Of a stretch of 64,000 bases of DNA, positions 35,469 through 46,723 are shown one piece after another. The stretch is taken from contig NZ_QOVM01000007.1 in NCBI RefSeq assembly GCF_004104375.1, positions 62,001 to 126,000 of the forward strand, in the 5' to 3' direction. Every line of letters starts with the position of its first letter. The stretch's first letter is position 1. The stretch comes from Leeuwenhoekiella aequorea (GTDB lineage: Bacteria; Bacteroidota; Bacteroidia; Flavobacteriales; Flavobacteriaceae). The position numbers were made by a program, and so were the translations under genes. Under the pieces are notes generated by a model. It had not been told where the DNA came from. It ran no database searches and worked only from the letters and a program-made list of their open reading frames with translations.

Positions 35469-38453
35469 ATGAAAAAAAAACTATTCTTCTCCGGATGGTT
35501 TTTACTCATGTGTTGCTTTTTATCTGCACAAGAGTATTTTCCGGTAAATGATGGTGTCAAAGCCATTAACACTAACTACACACTTTTTAAAAACGCAACC
35601 CTGCACCCCACTCCCGGGGAGGTTGTTTCAAACGGAAGTTTACTTATTAAGGATGGCAAAATAGTATCTGTAGGCAAATCTGTAAATGCGCCTAAAAATG
35701 CCGTTATCGTTGATCTGATGGGAAAACATATCTATCCGTCATTTATTGAAATGTATTCTACTTTTGGGGTAGAAATCCCAAAACGCGAGCGTAATGGTCG
35801 TAGTCCGCAATATGAGCCAACACGTGATGGTTACTATTGGAATGATCATGTAAGAGCGGAAACAAATGCGCTGAATGATTTTAAATATGATTCTAAGGCA
35901 GCTAAAGAATTAATGGAAGCTGGTTTTGGTGTTGTAAATACCCATAAAGCAGACGGCTTAGTGCGTGGAAATGGAATCTTAGTAGCACTTAATGATGATG
36001 GAGGCACATCGGAACGCTTATTAGAAACTCGTTCTGCTCAATTCTTTTCTTTTAATAAAAGTAATCTTTCTCCACAGTCTTATCCCGGTTCGATTATGGG
36101 AGCTACCGCTTTAATAAGACAAGTATTTGAAGACGCAAAATGGTACAAGGGCGGAAATATAGCAACACAAGATTTAGCTCTTGAAGCCTTAAATGCAAAT
36201 ATGGATTTACCTCAAATATTCTATGGTGACAATCTTTATGATGATCTGCGTATTGCTAAACTTTCTAAAGAAGTAAATGTGCCATTTATTATTGTAGGTG
36301 GCGGAGATGAATATAAACGTATAGGTGAGATTAAACAAACCGGTGCATCATACATCATTCCAGTAAATTTTCCGGAAGCTTACGATGTTGAAGATCCGTA
36401 TCAGGCATCTTATGTAAGTTTAAGTCAAATGCTAGAATGGAATCAAGCACCTACAAATCTTGCGGCTATGCAAGACAATGGACTTAAATTTGCCATTACC
36501 ACCACAGACTTAAAGTCTCCAGATAAACTGATGACAATGCTTCGTAAAGCCTTTAAATATGGCTTAAAAGAAGAAACTGCATTAAGAGCCCTTACTACTA
36601 TACCTGCAGAACTTTTAGGTAAATCTAAAGAAATTGGATCATTAACTAACGGCGCCTGGGCAAACTTGCTTATAACATCAGGAACCATTTTTGACAAAGA
36701 AACTATAATCTATGAGAACTGGGTTCAGGGATCAAAAAATGTGATTAAAGATGCTTCAATAGTAGATATTGATGGAAATTATGCACTTGCTGTAAACGGA
36801 AAAACCTATGATATGGAAATCTCTAAATCCTTAGAGAAACCGGCAGTAACAGTTAAAAGCGGAGAGACCAAATTAGGATCTAAAGTATCGTATTCTGATG
36901 GATGGTTAACTGTATTATTTACCGGTGAAAATTCAGACAATAAAGAATACACCCGATTAACTGCTCAGGTAAATCCTAATGAAAAATGGTCTGGGACAGC
37001 AATTCTACCTAATGGGAGTGAAAGTAGTTTCACAGCTACTAAAAAGGAGGATACAGTTTCAAAAGAATCTGATTCTAAAGATAAAGAAGATTCTGATAAG
37101 GAAGAAGAGGCAATTGAAGTAATGCCACTTACCTATCCTAATATTGCTTACGGCTATAAAGAAAAACCAAAAGCACAAACCATTTTATTTAAAAATGCTA
37201 CTGTTTGGACAAATGAAGAAGCAGGAATTCTAGAACAAACAGATGTTCTAGTGAGAAATGGGAAAATAGCAGCTGTAGGTAAAAACCTCAGCGCTGGAGG
37301 AGCACAGGTAATTGATGCTACCGGAAAACATCTTACGAGCGGTATAATTGATGAGCATTCGCATATAGCTGCATTTGATGTTAATGAATCTGGGCAGAAC
37401 TCATCTGCAGAAGTACGTATGCGGGACGCTGTAGATCCAGACGATATTGATATCTATCGTGATCTTGCCGGTGGAGTGACCACTATTCAACTGTTACACG
37501 GCTCTGCAAACCCAATAGGTGGTCAATCTGCTGTGATGAAACTTAAATGGGGATCTAGTATTGACGAGATGGTTCTTGACGATATTAAGTTTATCAAGTT
37601 TGCTTTAGGAGAAAATGTAAAACAATCAAACTGGGGTAGTTTTAATCGATTCCCACAAACTCGTATGGGAGTACAGCAAATGTTTACAGATTATTTTCAG
37701 CGTGCAAAAGAATATGAAGTAAAAATGAAAAGCGGCAAACCCTATCGTAAAGATTATGAGATGGAAACGCTTGTAGATATTTTAAACGGTGAGCGCTTTA
37801 TATCATCACACTCGTATGTTCAAAGTGAGATTAATATGCTTATGAAGGTTGCAGATGATTTTAATTTTAGAGTAAATACATTTACACACATTCTTGAAGG
37901 CTACAAAGTTGCAGATAAAATGGCTGAACATGGAGTTGCAGGCTCAACCTTTAGTGACTGGTGGGCTTACAAATATGAGGTTAATGATGCAATACCATAC
38001 AACGCTGCAATTATGTGGAGTGCAGGTGTGTTAACCGGTATAAATAGTGATGATGCAGAAATGAGTCGCAGATTAAATCAAGAAGCTGCAAAAACGATGA
38101 AATATGGTGGCGTCCCAGAAGAGGAAGCTTGGAAATTTGTTACACTTAATCCTGCAAAAATGCTACACATAGATGATCGTACAGGTAGTATTAAAGAGGG
38201 CAAAGATGCAGATTTAGTATTATGGTCAACATACCCTATGTCTGTAAGCGCAGTGGCAGAAAAAACACTTATTGAAGGTGCTGTATACTTTGATATAGAA
38301 AAAGATAAGCAGCTACGAGATGAAGTTAAAATGCAAAAGAACAAGTTAACTACGCTTATGTTATCTGCAAAAAACAAAGGTTTAAAAACTCAACCTGCGA
38401 AAAAAGAAGAAAAACAGCGATTAGATTGTGACACTTTAGAAACACTAGATTAA
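35469..38453 (+). CDS. Secreted tandem amidohydrolase-like protein
   Basis: A protein of 994 residues with a signal peptide (MKKKLFFSGWFLLMCCFLSAQ). It contains two amidohydrolase-like modules joined by an acidic, low-complexity linker near 515-560 (repeats of Lys, Asp, Glu, Ser). The first module has PSFIEMYSTFGV where a metal HxH is expected, so it is probably inactive. The second has GIIDEHSHIAAF with intact HxH, and downstream TFTHILEG and NSDDAE. The outer-membrane or periplasmic location is inferred. The start at 35469 is preferred over a TTG nine bases upstream. The following gene begins two bases after the stop. Confidence 0.88.
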   Translation: MKKKLFFSGWFLLMCCFLSAQEYFPVNDGVKAINTNYTLFKNATLHPTPGEVVSNGSLLIKDGKIVSVGKSVNAPKNAVIVDLMGKHIYPSFIEMYSTFGVEIPKRERNGRSPQYEPTRDGYYWNDHVRAETNALNDFKYDSKAAKELMEAGFGVVNTHKADGLVRGNGILVALNDDGGTSERLLETRSAQFFSFNKSNLSPQSYPGSIMGATALIRQVFEDAKWYKGGNIATQDLALEALNANMDLPQIFYGDNLYDDLRIAKLSKEVNVPFIIVGGGDEYKRIGEIKQTGASYIIPVNFPEAYDVEDPYQASYVSLSQMLEWNQAPTNLAAMQDNGLKFAITTTDLKSPDKLMTMLRKAFKYGLKEETALRALTTIPAELLGKSKEIGSLTNGAWANLLITSGTIFDKETIIYENWVQGSKNVIKDASIVDIDGNYALAVNGKTYDMEISKSLEKPAVTVKSGETKLGSKVSYSDGWLTVLFTGENSDNKEYTRLTAQVNPNEKWSGTAILPNGSESSFTATKKEDTVSKESDSKDKEDSDKEEEAIEVMPLTYPNIAYGYKEKPKAQTILFKNATVWTNEEAGILEQTDVLVRNGKIAAVGKNLSAGGAQVIDATGKHLTSGIIDEHSHIAAFDVNESGQNSSAEVRMRDAVDPDDIDIYRDLAGGVTTIQLLHGSANPIGGQSAVMKLKWGSSIDEMVLDDIKFIKFALGENVKQSNWGSFNRFPQTRMGVQQMFTDYFQRAKEYEVKMKSGKPYRKDYEMETLVDILNGERFISSHSYVQSEINMLMKVADDFNFRVNTFTHILEGYKVADKMAEHGVAGSTFSDWWAYKYEVNDAIPYNAAIMWSAGVLTGINSDDAEMSRRLNQEAAKTMKYGGVPEEEAWKFVTLNPAKMLHIDDRTGSIKEGKDADLVLWSTYPMSVSAVAEKTLIEGAVYFDIEKDKQLRDEVKMQKNKLTTLMLSAKNKGLKTQPAKKEEKQRLDCDTLETLD

Positions 38454-38455
38454 TT

Positions 38456-39754
38456 ATGAAAACGCTAAATAAATTATTTATAGCGCTGTTCTTTGCAACA
38501 CTATCTATGCAAGCACAGCAAACACCTGCCATAGCACAAACCGGCGAGATAACGCTAACTGGTGCTACTGCTCACATAGGTAATGGAGAGGTAATTGAAA
38601 AAAGCCTGATTTTTATTAAAGACGGAAAAATTACCGGTGTCTATGATGCACGTACAACAAAAATGCCGCTACGTGGTGAGATCATTAATGTAGATGGTCA
38701 ACATATATACCCGGGATTTATTGCTCCTGACACCACTCTAGGTCTGGTTGAAATTTCAGCGGTTAGAGCTACTGAAGATCAGGACGAAGTAGGAGAATAC
38801 AATCCGCATATTGAGGCAATTGTAGCTTATAATGCAGAATCTAAAGTTGTAGAAAGTATGCGTCCTAATGGTGTGCTAATTGCGCAAGCAGTGCCTCAGG
38901 GCGGCACGATTTCCGGACAATCATCTGTAGTTCAGCTCGATGCCTGGAACTGGGAAGATGCTGCAGTTAAGCGTGGAGACGGTATTCATTTAAACTGGCC
39001 TAACAGCTATCGAAGAGGCCGCTGGTGGGAAGGTGAAGATCCTGGCTATAGCCCTAACAAAGATTACAAATCTGATATTACAGAAATCGAAAACTTTATA
39101 GCTCAATCTAAAGCTTTTACGTCGGGAGATTCTTCAGTTAAGAATTTGCCTTACGCAGCAATGCAGGGTATTCTTGATGGGACTCAAAACTTATATATTC
39201 ACGTGGATTCTGAGAAAGAGATACTTGATGTATTAAAGTTTAAAGAAGCGATGAATATTGAAAAAGTAGTGTTAGTAGGTGCATATCGCGGTTACAAAGT
39301 AGTGGACGCCATTGCTAAAGCTAATGTTTCAGTTATTCTTGCTCGTGTACATAGTTTACCAGATGCCGAAGATGATGACTATAATATTTCTTTTAAAATG
39401 GTAAAAGATCTTATTGATGCAAAAGTTACCGTAGCCTTAGGAAATAGTGGTGAGTACTGGCAATCCAGAAATATTCCTTTTTATGCAGGACAAACAACTG
39501 CTCACGGCCTCAGTTTTGAAGATGCATTGCAGCTTATCACAAAGAATCCTGCAACCATATTAGGAGTGTCTGATAAACTAGGAACGCTAGAAGCTGGTAA
39601 AGATGCTACACTTATTGTAAGTAAAGGGAACGCTTTAGAAATGAGTGGTAATACCATTAGCCATGCATTTATTAATGGAAGATCTATAAGCCTTGAAAGT
39701 CATCAGACTGAATTATACAAGCGCTATATGGAAAAGTATGAACGTGCTAAATAA
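38456..39754 (+). CDS. Secreted amidohydrolase-like protein lacking the HxH motif
   Basis: A 432-residue protein with a signal peptide ending near MQAQQ. The fold is that of the amidohydrolase/imidazolonepropionase group (IFIKDGKITGVYD, GQHIYPGFIAP, LGTLEAGKDATLIV), but the metal HxH after PGF is replaced by APDTTLGL. It pairs with the preceding 994-residue protein, with which it shares sequence in the first module, suggesting a complex or duplication. Catalytic activity is doubtful. Confidence 0.86.
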   Translation: MKTLNKLFIALFFATLSMQAQQTPAIAQTGEITLTGATAHIGNGEVIEKSLIFIKDGKITGVYDARTTKMPLRGEIINVDGQHIYPGFIAPDTTLGLVEISAVRATEDQDEVGEYNPHIEAIVAYNAESKVVESMRPNGVLIAQAVPQGGTISGQSSVVQLDAWNWEDAAVKRGDGIHLNWPNSYRRGRWWEGEDPGYSPNKDYKSDITEIENFIAQSKAFTSGDSSVKNLPYAAMQGILDGTQNLYIHVDSEKEILDVLKFKEAMNIEKVVLVGAYRGYKVVDAIAKANVSVILARVHSLPDAEDDDYNISFKMVKDLIDAKVTVALGNSGEYWQSRNIPFYAGQTTAHGLSFEDALQLITKNPATILGVSDKLGTLEAGKDATLIVSKGNALEMSGNTISHAFINGRSISLESHQTELYKRYMEKYERAK

Positions 39755-39780
39755 TAAATAAACCTATCATTATAATATAA

Positions 39781-39812
39781 AAGGTTCGGGACAATCCCGA
39801 ACCTTTTTTTTG
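39781..39812 (+). terminator. Terminator after the amidohydrolase pair
   Basis: AAGGTTCGGGA/TCCCGAACCTT, an 11-bp stem with a three-base loop, followed by eight further T, 26 bases past the stop. Confidence 0.9.
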
Positions 39813-39920
39813 TAAGCAAATGTATTAGTCATTTGTTTAAAACAGATCACTTATAGTAAACAATTCATACAACGTATAATCACAGTTAATTCAAATTGTA
39901 TAAATAGAATTTAAGGCTAT

Positions 39921-39950
39921 AAAAAAAGCCCAATCGCAAGAAAGGGCTTT
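39921..39950 (-). terminator. Terminator after the TPR gene
   Basis: On the minus strand AAAGCCC and GGGCTTT form a 7-bp stem with a twelve-base loop followed by T4, 27 bases past the TPR stop codon. Confidence 0.75.
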
Positions 39951-39976
39951 AATATATGTATTAATTGTTAAGCTAA

Positions 39977-41245
39977 TTATTTAGATTCAAGAGCATCTAA
40001 TTTAGCTTTGTACTTATCTGCCTCAGTAGTGTTACCTAATTGAACGTGGATGTTATATAAGGTACGTACCGCTTCAATATTAGATTCTTCACCCGCAATA
40101 GCTTTCTCTAAATAAGGAACAGCTTCACCGTAAAGAGCTAAACGTTGTTTCTTTAACTCGTTATATTTAGCATTATCAGCTTTAGAATTACCTAAAGTAT
40201 TCATTTGCTCAATGATGTCTTTATCTTTTCCAAGCATTAAAGCAGCTATATTCAAGTTAGCAGCGCTGTAATCAGGATCTATTTCTAAAGCCTTCTCGTA
40301 ATAACCCATTGCTTTTTCCATATCATCAGCCTTAGCAGCACCTACACCTAAATTAAAATACAATCCAGGGTTGTTAGGGTCCTTAGCGATAACCTTATTC
40401 ATAGCGGCCTCATATTCAGTAGTCATATCCATTTTAAGATATACATCTGCTGCAGAACGTAAAAGAGCATCATCATCTGGATTTTCAGCAAGAGCATCAT
40501 CTATAGCAGAAATTGCTTTATCGTTCTCACCTTCTTGAACATAGATAAGTGCGATATTTTTTGCAATCTCACCTGCACGAGATTCAGTAACTTCTGTTTG
40601 TGGGTCTTCGTGAGTACCAGATTTTACAAATAGATCACGTTGTTGTTTTGAATTAAAACTCTCAACTTGACCATTAGCTTTGTTTTTTGCAGTAAATTTT
40701 GTTTCAACACCGGTATAACCCAATGATTTTAACTGACTGTAGTAATCTAATGCAGTAGGGAAATCTTGCGCATTAACAGCGTTTGATGCCGCAAAATATA
40801 AATAAGATGTATCCTTCGGAGTTAGCGTATATAGTTTATAAAGTTTAGTGGCTGCATCGCTATATTTTTCAGCATTTTGATCATCTACAGCAGATGAAAT
40901 AACTGCATTCATAGCTTGCTGCTTATATTGAGTTGCTTCTTGACCATATTTACTACCGTCATTAAACTCATTTACTTTTGTGAAAGCTTCCATAGCTTTT
41001 AAAAGATCTTCAGACTTTTTGTTGTCTTCACCTCCTAAAAATGCTCTACCTTTTATAAAGTAATAGTATTCTTTTTCCTTTTCGTCCATCTGGCTCATCA
41101 TACCTTCAAGACCACTAATTTCTGTTTGAGCTTGAACAAAACTGCCAGATTCAACTGTTTTTTCCGCAGATTTAATCTCTTTCTTCTGCGCAAAAGTTAA
41201 AGCGGTAACAGATAGTGCCGCTAATACTAAAGATTTTGTTTTCAT
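39977..41245 (-). CDS. Secreted tetratricopeptide-repeat protein
   Basis: A 422-residue protein with a signal peptide (MKTKSLVLAALSVTALTFAQ). Several TPR units follow, for example ISAIDDALAENPDDDALLRSA, NPGLYFNLGVGAAKADDMEKA and YYEKALEIDPDYSAANLNIA, in the region 240-340. TPR proteins scaffold protein complexes; in this location it would act in the periplasm. The start at 41245 is chosen because it begins the signal peptide; an ATG eight codons upstream would precede it. It is 30 bases downstream of gyrA and may be cotranscribed. Confidence 0.88.
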   Translation of the reverse strand: MKTKSLVLAALSVTALTFAQKKEIKSAEKTVESGSFVQAQTEISGLEGMMSQMDEKEKEYYYFIKGRAFLGGEDNKKSEDLLKAMEAFTKVNEFNDGSKYGQEATQYKQQAMNAVISSAVDDQNAEKYSDAATKLYKLYTLTPKDTSYLYFAASNAVNAQDFPTALDYYSQLKSLGYTGVETKFTAKNKANGQVESFNSKQQRDLFVKSGTHEDPQTEVTESRAGEIAKNIALIYVQEGENDKAISAIDDALAENPDDDALLRSAADVYLKMDMTTEYEAAMNKVIAKDPNNPGLYFNLGVGAAKADDMEKAMGYYEKALEIDPDYSAANLNIAALMLGKDKDIIEQMNTLGNSKADNAKYNELKKQRLALYGEAVPYLEKAIAGEESNIEAVRTLYNIHVQLGNTTEADKYKAKLDALESK

Positions 41246-41275
41246 TATTTTACTAATTTTAATATTCAACTTTGG

Positions 41276-43825
41276 TTATTCTTCTTCGTCAGAAGAAGGT
41301 TTATCATTATTTAAATTTTCGTCAGCAGCGGTTGATTCTACTATTGTAGTATCTATATCTTCGATATCTTCATCATCAATAGCATCTTCGTCTTTTTTCA
41401 CTTTTGTAACCGCAGCAATGGTATCTCCATTTTTTAAATTTATTAAACGTACACCCTGCGTAGCTCTACCCATTACACGCAATTCTGAAACTGCCATTCT
41501 AATCGCAATACCAGATTTATTAATAATCATAAGATCATCATCATCTGTTACATTATTAATTGCAACTAAATTACCGGTTTTTTCTGTAATCGAAATAGTC
41601 TTAACTCCTTTACCACCACGATTTGTAACACGGTAATCTTCAACTAAAGATCGCTTACCATATCCATTTTCAGAAACAACTAATATGTTAGATTCTGAAT
41701 CGTTAACAGCAACCATCCCTATCACTTCGTCATTATCATCTGCAAGAGTTATGCCACGTACACCAGATGCGTTTCTACCCATAGGTCTGGTTTTCTCTTC
41801 TTCAAAGCGTATTGCTTTTCCAGATTTGATTGCCAATACTACTTGGCTATCTCCGGTTGTAAGTTTTGCAGAAAGCAGTTCATCATCATCTTTTATAGTA
41901 ATGGCATTGATTCCATTTGTACGTGGACGTGAATATTGCTCAAGAGATGTTTTCTTAACCTGGCCTTTTTTAGTAACCATAATGACATAATGACTGTTTA
42001 TGTACTCTTCATCTTTAAGATCATTAGTACAGATAAACGTCATCACTTTATCGTCTGGCTCAATATTAATAAGGTTTTGAATAGCACGGCCTTTTGACGT
42101 TTTGCTTCCCTCAGGAATTTCAAAAACACGCATCCAGTAACACTTACCTTTCTGGGTGAAAAATATTAAGTATTGGTGATTTGTACCTACAAAAAGATGC
42201 TCTAGGAAATCTTCATTTCTCGTAGTCGAACCCTTTTGTCCTACTCCACCTCTATTTTGAGTTTTATATTCTAATAGTGAAGTACGTTTTATATAACCTG
42301 CATGCGAAATAGTCAATACTACTTTCTCATCAGGAATCAAATCTGTAATACTTACATCGCCACCTGCAAAATCAATAGTTGTACGGCGCTCGTCACCATA
42401 TTTATCTTTAATTTCTTGTAGCTCTTCTTTAATAATTTCCATTCTCCGCTCTTTGCGGGCAAGAATGTCTTTTAGATCTTCAATAGTTTTAACTATTTGC
42501 TCATATTCTTCTCTTAGTTTGTCTTGCTCTAGTCCAGTTAATTGGCGTAGACGCATCTCAACTATTGCTCTAGCTTGAATTTCTGAAAGATCAAAACGCT
42601 CCATTAACTTGGTACGCGCCTCTTCGGCATTACTACTAGCACGTATAAGAGCGATAACTTCGTCAATATTATCTGATGCAATTATTAAACCTTCTAAGAT
42701 GTGAGCTCGCTCTTCAGCCTTTTTAAGAAGATATTCAGTACGTCTAACGACCACCTCGTGACGGTGTTCCACAAAATGATGAATCATATCTTTAAGATTC
42801 AACATTTCTGGTCTTCCTTTTACTAAGGCTATATTGTTTACACTAAACGAAGACTGTAAAGCTGTATATTTAAATAAGGTATTCAATACGATATTGGGAA
42901 TTGCATCACGTTTTAAAACGTAAACAATACGCATCCCATTACGATCAGACTCATCACGTATAGAAGCGATGCCATCTATTTTTTTCTCGTTAACAAGATC
43001 TGCAGTCTTCTTAATCATATCAGCCTTATTTACCTGATATGGAATCTCATTTACAACAATACATTCACGACCTCTAACCTCTTCAAAAACAGCCTTTGCA
43101 CGCATAACAACACGCCCTCTACCTGTTTTAAACGCCTCACGTACACCCTCATAACCGTAAATAGTTCCTCCGGTAGGGAAATCTGGTGCAGTAATATGCT
43201 GCATCAGTTCGTCTATTTCGATGTCGTTATTTTCAATATATGCAGATATTCCGTTTATAACTTCGGTTAAGTTATGAGGTGGCATATTTGTAGCCATACC
43301 TACAGCAATACCTGAAGCTCCATTTACTAAAAGACCAGGAATACGAGTAGGTAAAACTTTAGGCTCCTTAAGTGTATCATCAAAGTTTAACTGATGATCT
43401 ACAGTATCTTTATCTATGTCTGCAAGCATCTCCTCAGAGATTTTGCGCATACGTGCTTCTGTATATCGCATTGCTGCAGGACTATCTCCATCTACAGAAC
43501 CAAAGTTACCTTGACCATCTACAAGCATATATCTCAAAGACCACTCCTGGGCCATACGCACCATAGTATCATAAACTGAAGTATCACCATGTGGGTGATA
43601 TTTACCAAGAACTTCACCTACAATTCTAGCAGATTTTTTATGTGCGGTGTTAGATCTAACACCTAATTCATGCATTCCAAATAAAACACGTCTGTGTACA
43701 GGTTTTAAACCGTCTCGTACATCTGGTAATGCACGTGACACGATGACCGACATTGAATAGTCAATGTAGGCTGATTTCATCTCATCTTCAATGTTGATAG
43801 GAATTAACTTCTCTCCTTCAGCCAT
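41276..43825 (-). CDS. gyrA: DNA gyrase subunit A
   Basis: An 849-residue type IIA topoisomerase subunit. The active tyrosine is Tyr121 in AMRYTEARM, and the quinolone-determining region is [10 protein letters not shown] (residues 77-86), with Thr82 where E. coli has Ser83. The C-terminal beta-pinwheel repeats include [11 protein letters not shown], close to the GyrA box, which favours gyrase over topoisomerase IV. The last 45 residues are strongly acidic. It works with GyrB, which is not in the window. Confidence 0.95.
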   Translation of the reverse strand: MAEGEKLIPINIEDEMKSAYIDYSMSVIVSRALPDVRDGLKPVHRRVLFGMHELGVRSNTAHKKSARIVGEVLGKYHPHGDTSVYDTMVRMAQEWSLRYMLVDGQGNFGSVDGDSPAAMRYTEARMRKISEEMLADIDKDTVDHQLNFDDTLKEPKVLPTRIPGLLVNGASGIAVGMATNMPPHNLTEVINGISAYIENNDIEIDELMQHITAPDFPTGGTIYGYEGVREAFKTGRGRVVMRAKAVFEEVRGRECIVVNEIPYQVNKADMIKKTADLVNEKKIDGIASIRDESDRNGMRIVYVLKRDAIPNIVLNTLFKYTALQSSFSVNNIALVKGRPEMLNLKDMIHHFVEHRHEVVVRRTEYLLKKAEERAHILEGLIIASDNIDEVIALIRASSNAEEARTKLMERFDLSEIQARAIVEMRLRQLTGLEQDKLREEYEQIVKTIEDLKDILARKERRMEIIKEELQEIKDKYGDERRTTIDFAGGDVSITDLIPDEKVVLTISHAGYIKRTSLLEYKTQNRGGVGQKGSTTRNEDFLEHLFVGTNHQYLIFFTQKGKCYWMRVFEIPEGSKTSKGRAIQNLINIEPDDKVMTFICTNDLKDEEYINSHYVIMVTKKGQVKKTSLEQYSRPRTNGINAITIKDDDELLSAKLTTGDSQVVLAIKSGKAIRFEEEKTRPMGRNASGVRGITLADDNDEVIGMVAVNDSESNILVVSENGYGKRSLVEDYRVTNRGGKGVKTISITEKTGNLVAINNVTDDDDLMIINKSGIAIRMAVSELRVMGRATQGVRLINLKNGDTIAAVTKVKKDEDAIDDEDIEDIDTTIVESTAADENLNNDKPSSDEEE

Positions 43826-44024
43826 ATGTATTTATCTTTAAATTTTTGGTTTAAACAGTAAGGGGCAATATACGTTTTTCTCTTGTGTTTTCGGTATTTA
43901 GCAACTCGCTGTATATGGTTTTTATTAACAAAAATATGTTTCCCTTTTTAATAAGTATGCTTAACTTCCATTGTCACTTTAAAACTTATTTTGTCAATTT
44001 ACTTAAAGTGATATCAACGGAACG

Positions 44025-44048
44025 GTTTTTGAATTGGTATTCAAAAAC
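44025..44048 (+). repeat. 10-bp inverted repeat in the clpC leader
   Basis: GTTTTTGAAT and its exact reverse complement flank TGGT. It lies 23 bases before the clpC start and could be an operator or an RNA stem. It does not resemble CIRCE or the CtsR site. Confidence 0.45.
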
Positions 44049-44061
44049 TATAGAAAAAGAT

Positions 44062-44066
44062 AGGAG
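44062..44066 (+). promoter_or_regulatory. Shine-Dalgarno sequence of clpC
   Basis: AGGAG ends five bases before the ATG at 44072. Most genes in this window lack such a site, so clpC may be translated more strongly or in a different way. Confidence 0.6.
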
Positions 44067-44071
44067 AGTTT

Positions 44072-46618
44072 ATGGATGATAATTTTTCACCACGAGTTAA
44101 AGATGTAATTGCTTATAGCAAGGAAGAGGCTTTACGTCTAGGTCACGATTTTATTGGAACCGAACATCTTATGTTAGGTCTACTACGTGATGGTAGCGGC
44201 AAGGCTATAGAAATCCTTGAGGCATTGGATATAGATCTAAGTCACTTAAGACGAAAAGTCGAGATTTTGAGTCCGGCAAATCCCACTCCGGGATCGGCCA
44301 GCAGCGAAAAGCAAAATTTACATTTAACGCGACAAGCAGAGCGCGCATTAAAAACCACTTTTTTAGAAGCTAAACTTTTTCAAAGTTCTTCTATTAATAC
44401 AGCGCATCTTTTACTTTGTGTATTACGCAATGAGAATGACCCAACAACCAAGTTGCTTAATAAACTAAAAGTAGATTATGATAATGTAAAGGATCAATTC
44501 AAACTTATGATGACAAGCGATGATGATTATATAGAGCCTATAAAGAGTGAATCTTTTAGTGATGATGATACAACATCTGAGTCGTCAAAAGATAACCCTT
44601 TTAATGCTCCAGGAAATAAAAGCAACAAAAAGTCTAAAACACCTGTTCTAGACAACTTTGGGCGTGATCTTACAGCAATGGCCGAGGAAAATAAACTGGA
44701 TCCTGTTGTAGGTCGTGAGAAAGAAATAGAACGCGTTTCTCAAATATTAAGTAGACGTAAGAAAAATAATCCGCTATTAATTGGAGAGCCGGGTGTGGGT
44801 AAATCTGCCATTGCAGAAGGTCTTGCTTTACGTATTGTAAAACGTAAAGTTTCACGTATTCTTTTTGATAAACGTGTAGTGACTTTAGACTTGGCGAGTT
44901 TGGTCGCGGGTACTAAGTACAGAGGACAGTTTGAAGAGCGTATGAAAGCCGTTATGAACGAGCTTGAGAAAAATAAAGATATAATCTTATTTATCGATGA
45001 AATTCACACCATTGTAGGTGCAGGTGGAGCGACTGGTTCACTAGATGCGAGCAATATGTTTAAACCTGCTCTAGCACGTGGCGAACTGCAATGCATAGGA
45101 GCAACTACACTGGATGAATACAGACAATATATCGAAAAAGACGGCGCTTTAGAAAGACGTTTTCAAAAAGTAATAGTAGAGCCTACAAATGAAGAGGAAA
45201 CCATAGAGATCCTAAATAATATCAAGGATAAATATGAAGATCATCACAATGTAGTCTATACACCTGAAGCGATAAAAGCCTGTGTAACGCTTACAAGCAG
45301 ATACATGACAGATCGTTTTCTTCCAGATAAAGCAATTGATGCTTTAGATGAAGCTGGATCTCGTGTGCATATTATTAATATTGACGTACCCAAGAAAATT
45401 CTTGATTTAGAACGCCAACTTGAGGAAGTGCGAGAACGCAAAAATTCTGTCGTTAAAAAGCAGAAATATGAGGAGGCAGCTAAATTACGGGATGACGAGA
45501 AAAATATTGAGAAGGAGTTAGCAACTGCCCAAGCTACTTGGGAAGAAGATTCTAAGCAACATAAAGAAACGGTTACCGAAGATAATGTAGCAGACGTTGT
45601 CTCGATGATGTCTGGAATACCGGTTACACGTATAGCAAAAACTGAAAGTAATAAGCTAGCCGAATTACCTAATTCTATTAAAAACAAAGTAATAGGTCAG
45701 GATGAAGCGGTTGCTAAAGTTGCTAAGGCTATACAACGTAATCGTGCTGGATTAAAAGATCCTAATAAGCCAATTGGTTCTTTTATTTTCTTAGGACAAA
45801 CTGGTGTAGGTAAAACGCAACTTGCGAAAATTTTAGCCACAGAGTTATTTGATAACGAGGATTCACTGGTACGTATCGATATGAGTGAATACATGGAGAA
45901 ATTTGCAGTCTCAAGACTCATTGGAGCACCTCCGGGATATGTAGGTTATGAAGAAGGTGGACAGCTTACTGAGAAAGTAAGAAGAAAGCCTTATGCTGTT
46001 ATCTTACTAGATGAGATTGAAAAAGCTCACCCAGACGTATTTAATATGCTGCTTCAAGTTCTTGATGATGGTTACCTTACAGATTCTTTAGGTAGAAAGA
46101 TTGACTTTAAAAATACAGTAATCATTATGACTTCAAACATTGGAGCTCGTAAGATTAAAGATTTTGGCCAAGGTGTAGGTTTTGGAACTGCAGCCCGAAA
46201 AGATCAGGCAGAAGAAAATGCTAAAGGTATTATTCAAAATGCCCTGAAAAAAGCATTTGCTCCTGAATTCTTAAATCGGGTAGATGATGTTATTGTATTT
46301 AATGCTTTAGATCGCAAAGAAATACACCAGATTATCGATATAGAATTGAAAAAGCTTTACAATCGTATTCAATCACTTGGTTATAATTTAGAATTGAGCG
46401 ATAAAGCAAAAGACTTTATTAGCGAGAAAGGTTTTGATAAAGAATATGGCGCAAGACCATTGAAGCGAGCAATTCAAAAATATATCGAAGACGCTCTTGC
46501 AGAAGAAATTATCACTGCTAAAATAGGTGAAGGCGATAAAATCTTTATGGATATCGAAGAAGGTAAAGAAGAGCTAACCATCAAGATTGAAAAGACTGAG
46601 AATTCTACACAATCTTAA
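44072..46618 (+). CDS. clpC: ATP-dependent Clp protease ATP-binding subunit ClpC
   Basis: An 848-residue AAA+ unfoldase. Two Clp-N repeats occupy residues 1-145, followed by an acidic linker. The first ATPase domain has GEPGVGKSA near residue 238; the middle region with the UVR-like motif ([17 protein letters not shown], about 462-480) marks ClpC rather than ClpB; the second ATPase domain has GQTGVGKTQ near residue 575. It feeds proteins to ClpP. It is monocistronic with an inverted repeat and a real ribosome-binding site upstream. Confidence 0.96.
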   Translation: MDDNFSPRVKDVIAYSKEEALRLGHDFIGTEHLMLGLLRDGSGKAIEILEALDIDLSHLRRKVEILSPANPTPGSASSEKQNLHLTRQAERALKTTFLEAKLFQSSSINTAHLLLCVLRNENDPTTKLLNKLKVDYDNVKDQFKLMMTSDDDYIEPIKSESFSDDDTTSESSKDNPFNAPGNKSNKKSKTPVLDNFGRDLTAMAEENKLDPVVGREKEIERVSQILSRRKKNNPLLIGEPGVGKSAIAEGLALRIVKRKVSRILFDKRVVTLDLASLVAGTKYRGQFEERMKAVMNELEKNKDIILFIDEIHTIVGAGGATGSLDASNMFKPALARGELQCIGATTLDEYRQYIEKDGALERRFQKVIVEPTNEEETIEILNNIKDKYEDHHNVVYTPEAIKACVTLTSRYMTDRFLPDKAIDALDEAGSRVHIINIDVPKKILDLERQLEEVRERKNSVVKKQKYEEAAKLRDDEKNIEKELATAQATWEEDSKQHKETVTEDNVADVVSMMSGIPVTRIAKTESNKLAELPNSIKNKVIGQDEAVAKVAKAIQRNRAGLKDPNKPIGSFIFLGQTGVGKTQLAKILATELFDNEDSLVRIDMSEYMEKFAVSRLIGAPPGYVGYEEGGQLTEKVRRKPYAVILLDEIEKAHPDVFNMLLQVLDDGYLTDSLGRKIDFKNTVIIMTSNIGARKIKDFGQGVGFGTAARKDQAEENAKGIIQNALKKAFAPEFLNRVDDVIVFNALDRKEIHQIIDIELKKLYNRIQSLGYNLELSDKAKDFISEKGFDKEYGARPLKRAIQKYIEDALAEEIITAKIGEGDKIFMDIEEGKEELTIKIEKTENSTQS

Positions 46619-46640
46619 CTTCTTAAATTATAACTATTTA

Positions 46641-46671
46641 AAAAAGAACCACTTATGTGGTTCTTTTTTTT
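46641..46671 (+). terminator. Terminator of clpC
   Basis: AAAAAGAACCAC/GTGGTTCTTTTT with a TTAT loop and extra T, 22 bases past the stop. Confidence 0.9.
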
Positions 46672-46723
46672 ATAAATAACATTTTCTTAATTTATATTAT
46701 TTATAATTTAGTTATATTTAATT

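Noticed and set aside
43571-43600. Thr82 in GyrA as a quinolone-resistance change
   Set aside because: Thr at this site is a natural variant in many bacteria; resistance cannot be claimed.
43885-44079. 64-codon frame upstream of clpC
   Set aside because: It overlaps the clpC start, contains the inverted repeat, and has no protein-like features beyond a chance open frame.
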